From NCBI RefSeq assembly GCF_030547685.1, contig NZ_JAUOQM010000005.1, positions 72,313 through 136,312 of the forward strand: 64,000 nt of DNA. Reading direction: 5' to 3'. Below are positions 62,464 through 64,000 of the stretch, in pieces (position 1 is the stretch's first letter; the number at the start of each line of letters is the position of its first letter). Under the pieces are notes generated by a model, which did not search any database, was not told where the DNA came from, and was given only the letters and a program-made list of their open reading frames with translations. The position numbers and the translations under genes were made by a program. Origin of the DNA: Gilvimarinus sp. 2_MG-2023. GTDB lineage: Bacteria; Pseudomonadota; Gammaproteobacteria; Pseudomonadales; Cellvibrionaceae.

Positions 62464-63564
62464 TTATTTTGCAACCGGGCCGGTAGAGCCTCGCGCTATC
62501 AGTTTGTACGGGGCCACATAGTGCTTAACCACACCATCATACTTTGAGGCGCCGGGGCCAGCGGCAAGAATGTCCGCAAGCATGGTCACGGCGGTTTCAG
62601 CCATTTCCGCAATAGGCTGATGAATGGTGGTTAACTGAGGCCAGACAGCCGACGCCAGGGCGGTATCATCGAAGCCAGCGATACTGACATCTTCTGGTAC
62701 CTTCAACCCTAAACCATGAGCGACTGCAATTAACCCAGTAGCCATTTCGTCATTACAGGCAAAAATTGCCGTCGGCCGTATTGAGACGGGGAGCTGTAAA
62801 AGACGCTTCCCCACTTCAAGCCCACAGCGGTAACTAAAATCACCTTCCGGCATCCACTGATCAGGCACCTCGATAACCGCTTCGGCCATAGCGGCCAGAT
62901 AACCATGTAACCGGTTTTCGGCGGGCGAGTGAGCAGGGTCGCCTTTGACGAAAGCGATTTTCTTATGCCCTAGACTGATCAGGTGATGCGTCATGGCACG
63001 AGCACCAGAGAAATCGTCGATCAACACAGCCGGCGAATGCAGGCGAGGACTGCCCGAAGCAAAACTAAGTGGCAGTACATCTTTTTGAGCCGCCAACTGT
63101 TGCGCCTCCAGCGAATCGCAGATCGGAGGCGGGAGGATGACCCCCTCTACCCCCAGTTCAATCAGCTTTTTTAGTGCATCAATCGGTTCAGAGTGAGCCA
63201 AAAGCGGCTCAATCAACAGCTGACAACCCCGCTGACCACTGGCCGCGAAAGCCCCCATTAAAAATTCCCCGAGATTAGAGGACTTGGGGTTGCTAAAAAT
63301 GATGCCAATTCGCTGCTGTCCACTACGAGCAGCCCGAGCCGCTAAGTTAGGGACATAATTTAACTCCCGTATAACTTTTTCTACCCGCTCGCGCATTTCT
63401 GGGCTCACCGAGGTAGAGCCATTCACCACTCGCGACACCGTCATCGAGCCCACACCGGCTTTGGCGGCGACATCGTGCAGAGTCACCGACTGTTTGCGTG
63501 AGGGCTTGGATGATTTAGTTTTTTTGTCTTTAGGCGGGTTAATAGGCTTCTTCTTTGAAGGCAT
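62464..63564 (-). CDS. LacI-family regulator, probable repressor at TGGTATCGATACCA
   Basis: 366 residues. A Lys/Pro-rich N-terminal extension of about 25 residues precedes the helix-turn-helix (27-50: VTLHDVAAKAGVGSMTVSRVVNG). The core has GIIFSNPKSSNLGEF, NDEMATGLI and GFDDTALASAVWPQLTTI. It is flanked on both sides by the same palindrome, which makes it the best candidate to bind there and control the ROK kinase gene, itself and a gene beyond the right edge. Distinct from the repressor at 59.5 kb. Confidence 0.9.
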   Translation of the reverse strand: MPSKKKPINPPKDKKTKSSKPSRKQSVTLHDVAAKAGVGSMTVSRVVNGSTSVSPEMRERVEKVIRELNYVPNLAARAARSGQQRIGIIFSNPKSSNLGEFLMGAFAASGQRGCQLLIEPLLAHSEPIDALKKLIELGVEGVILPPPICDSLEAQQLAAQKDVLPLSFASGSPRLHSPAVLIDDFSGARAMTHHLISLGHKKIAFVKGDPAHSPAENRLHGYLAAMAEAVIEVPDQWMPEGDFSYRCGLEVGKRLLQLPVSIRPTAIFACNDEMATGLIAVAHGLGLKVPEDVSIAGFDDTALASAVWPQLTTIHQPIAEMAETAVTMLADILAAGPGASKYDGVVKHYVAPYKLIARGSTGPVAK

Positions 63565-63899
63565 AGGTTAGCGTCCTCGTGAGTCCCGGCTGGTAGCGCC
63601 GGCTGCTATTTTCAAGCCGATGGGAGGCCTGTGCAAGGCATTTTGTTAGCTCCACCACCATCTCCCTTGAACTTTCACTCGGGCCTTTATATTTTTTTAT
63701 TATATAAATAACTAACAGCCAAACATAAAACAATAAAGAGCAACTCCGAAACAAACGAAATCATCCACTTAAGTTACTGGTTTTACAGGAACTTTCGCAG
63801 TTATCGTTAACGACCCCCTCTAACGAACGATGCGTGAAAATAGAATACTCCCGATCAAAGGGGGCCAATCATAACTTTAAAAAGGTTGTGATAATCGGT
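63565..63899. other. Control region upstream of the third LacI gene
   Basis: About 335 bp without a convincing ORF. The stretch 63688-63735 is very A/T-rich (tatatttttttattatataaa), a likely promoter area for the regulator on the minus strand. On the plus strand TGATAAT (63889-63895) is a good -10 element lying just before operator 2, with no clear -35. Confidence 0.5.
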
Positions 63900-63913
63900 T
63901 GGTATCGATACCA
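63900..63913. promoter_or_regulatory. LacI-type operator 2
   Basis: TGGTATCGATACCA, identical to the palindrome at 62390-62403. It follows a plus-strand -10-like TGATAAT by four bases, the usual place for repression. The regulated gene would begin to the right of base 64000. The rest of the window (63914-64000) holds no recognisable gene. Confidence 0.75.
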
Positions 63914-64000
63914 TTCAATGGCTGGCTGATTCCGTATTAGCTGTAGTCCGGCCGAGGACGGAAAGGCCCCAATATACAAATAAATAAATCAGATAACGAT

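Overview
The window looks like a chromosomal segment of a polysaccharide-degrading, probably marine gammaproteobacterium close to Cellvibrionaceae (Saccharophagus, Teredinibacter or Gilvimarinus-like). Two things suggest this. The housekeeping gene order matches my memory of Pseudomonas (coaD, rsmD, ftsYEX-rpoH; pilGHIJK-chpABC next to gshB-tonB3-yqgE-ruvX; pilU-pilT, yggS-proC-yggT; metX-metW-rdgB-hemW; trxA-rho-ubiD). The GH16 lipoprotein carries the long polyserine linker typical of this group. No rRNA, tRNA, CRISPR array, insertion sequence or prophage was seen.

Layout. 1-1.6 kb: the end of a LacI-type regulator, tail to tail with an AGE-family sugar epimerase/isomerase. 1.7-8.7 kb: coaD and rsmD (minus), then ftsY-ftsE-ftsX, rpoH, a DUF423 protein, trmB and a CPBP protease (plus). 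8.7-11.8 kb: an oxidoreductase, a CBS protein and a KefB-type antiporter (minus). 11.8-13.7 kb: a two-hairpin guanidine-II riboswitch in front of an SMR guanidinium exporter, then four small envelope or unknown genes. 13.7-15.3 kb: glutathione peroxidase and rsmE. 15.3-28.1 kb: the complete Pil-Chp chemosensory operon for type IV pili, ending in an unknown lipoprotein gene. 28.4-31.4 kb: gshB-tonB3-yqgE-ruvX. 31.5-33.8 kb: pilU and pilT. 33.9-41.2 kb: yggS-proC-yggT, a dynamin-like GTPase and metX-metW-DUF4426-rdgB. 41.4-46.6 kb: a GH16 glucanase lipoprotein and a probably Fur-controlled TonB-dependent receptor, set between rdgB and hemW. 46.7-54.2 kb: hemW, a hybrid histidine kinase and trxA-rho-ubiD.

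54.5-64 kb is an accessory uronate-catabolism locus: an RpiB-family isomerase, a fused TRAP permease and its binding protein on the minus strand, diverging from a GH88 unsaturated glucuronyl hydrolase, a LacI regulator and kduD. A ROK sugar kinase and a third LacI regulator follow on the minus strand. The inferred route is import of unsaturated uronide oligomers by TRAP, cleavage by cytoplasmic GH88, isomerisation of the 4-deoxy uronate by the RpiB-like protein (in place of KduI), and reduction by KduD to KDG. Two identical 14-bp palindromes near the last LacI gene are probable operators, one of them serving a gene beyond the right edge.

The most interesting items are the RpiB-based uronate locus, a 32-codon leader ORF that overlaps the rho start, the guanidine-II riboswitch, heptamer tandem repeats running through the ruvX stop codon, and a hairpin in the kduD leader that could switch ribosome access. 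Alternative starts were chosen from visible ribosome-binding sites. All functional names rest on motif recognition, not on database searches.
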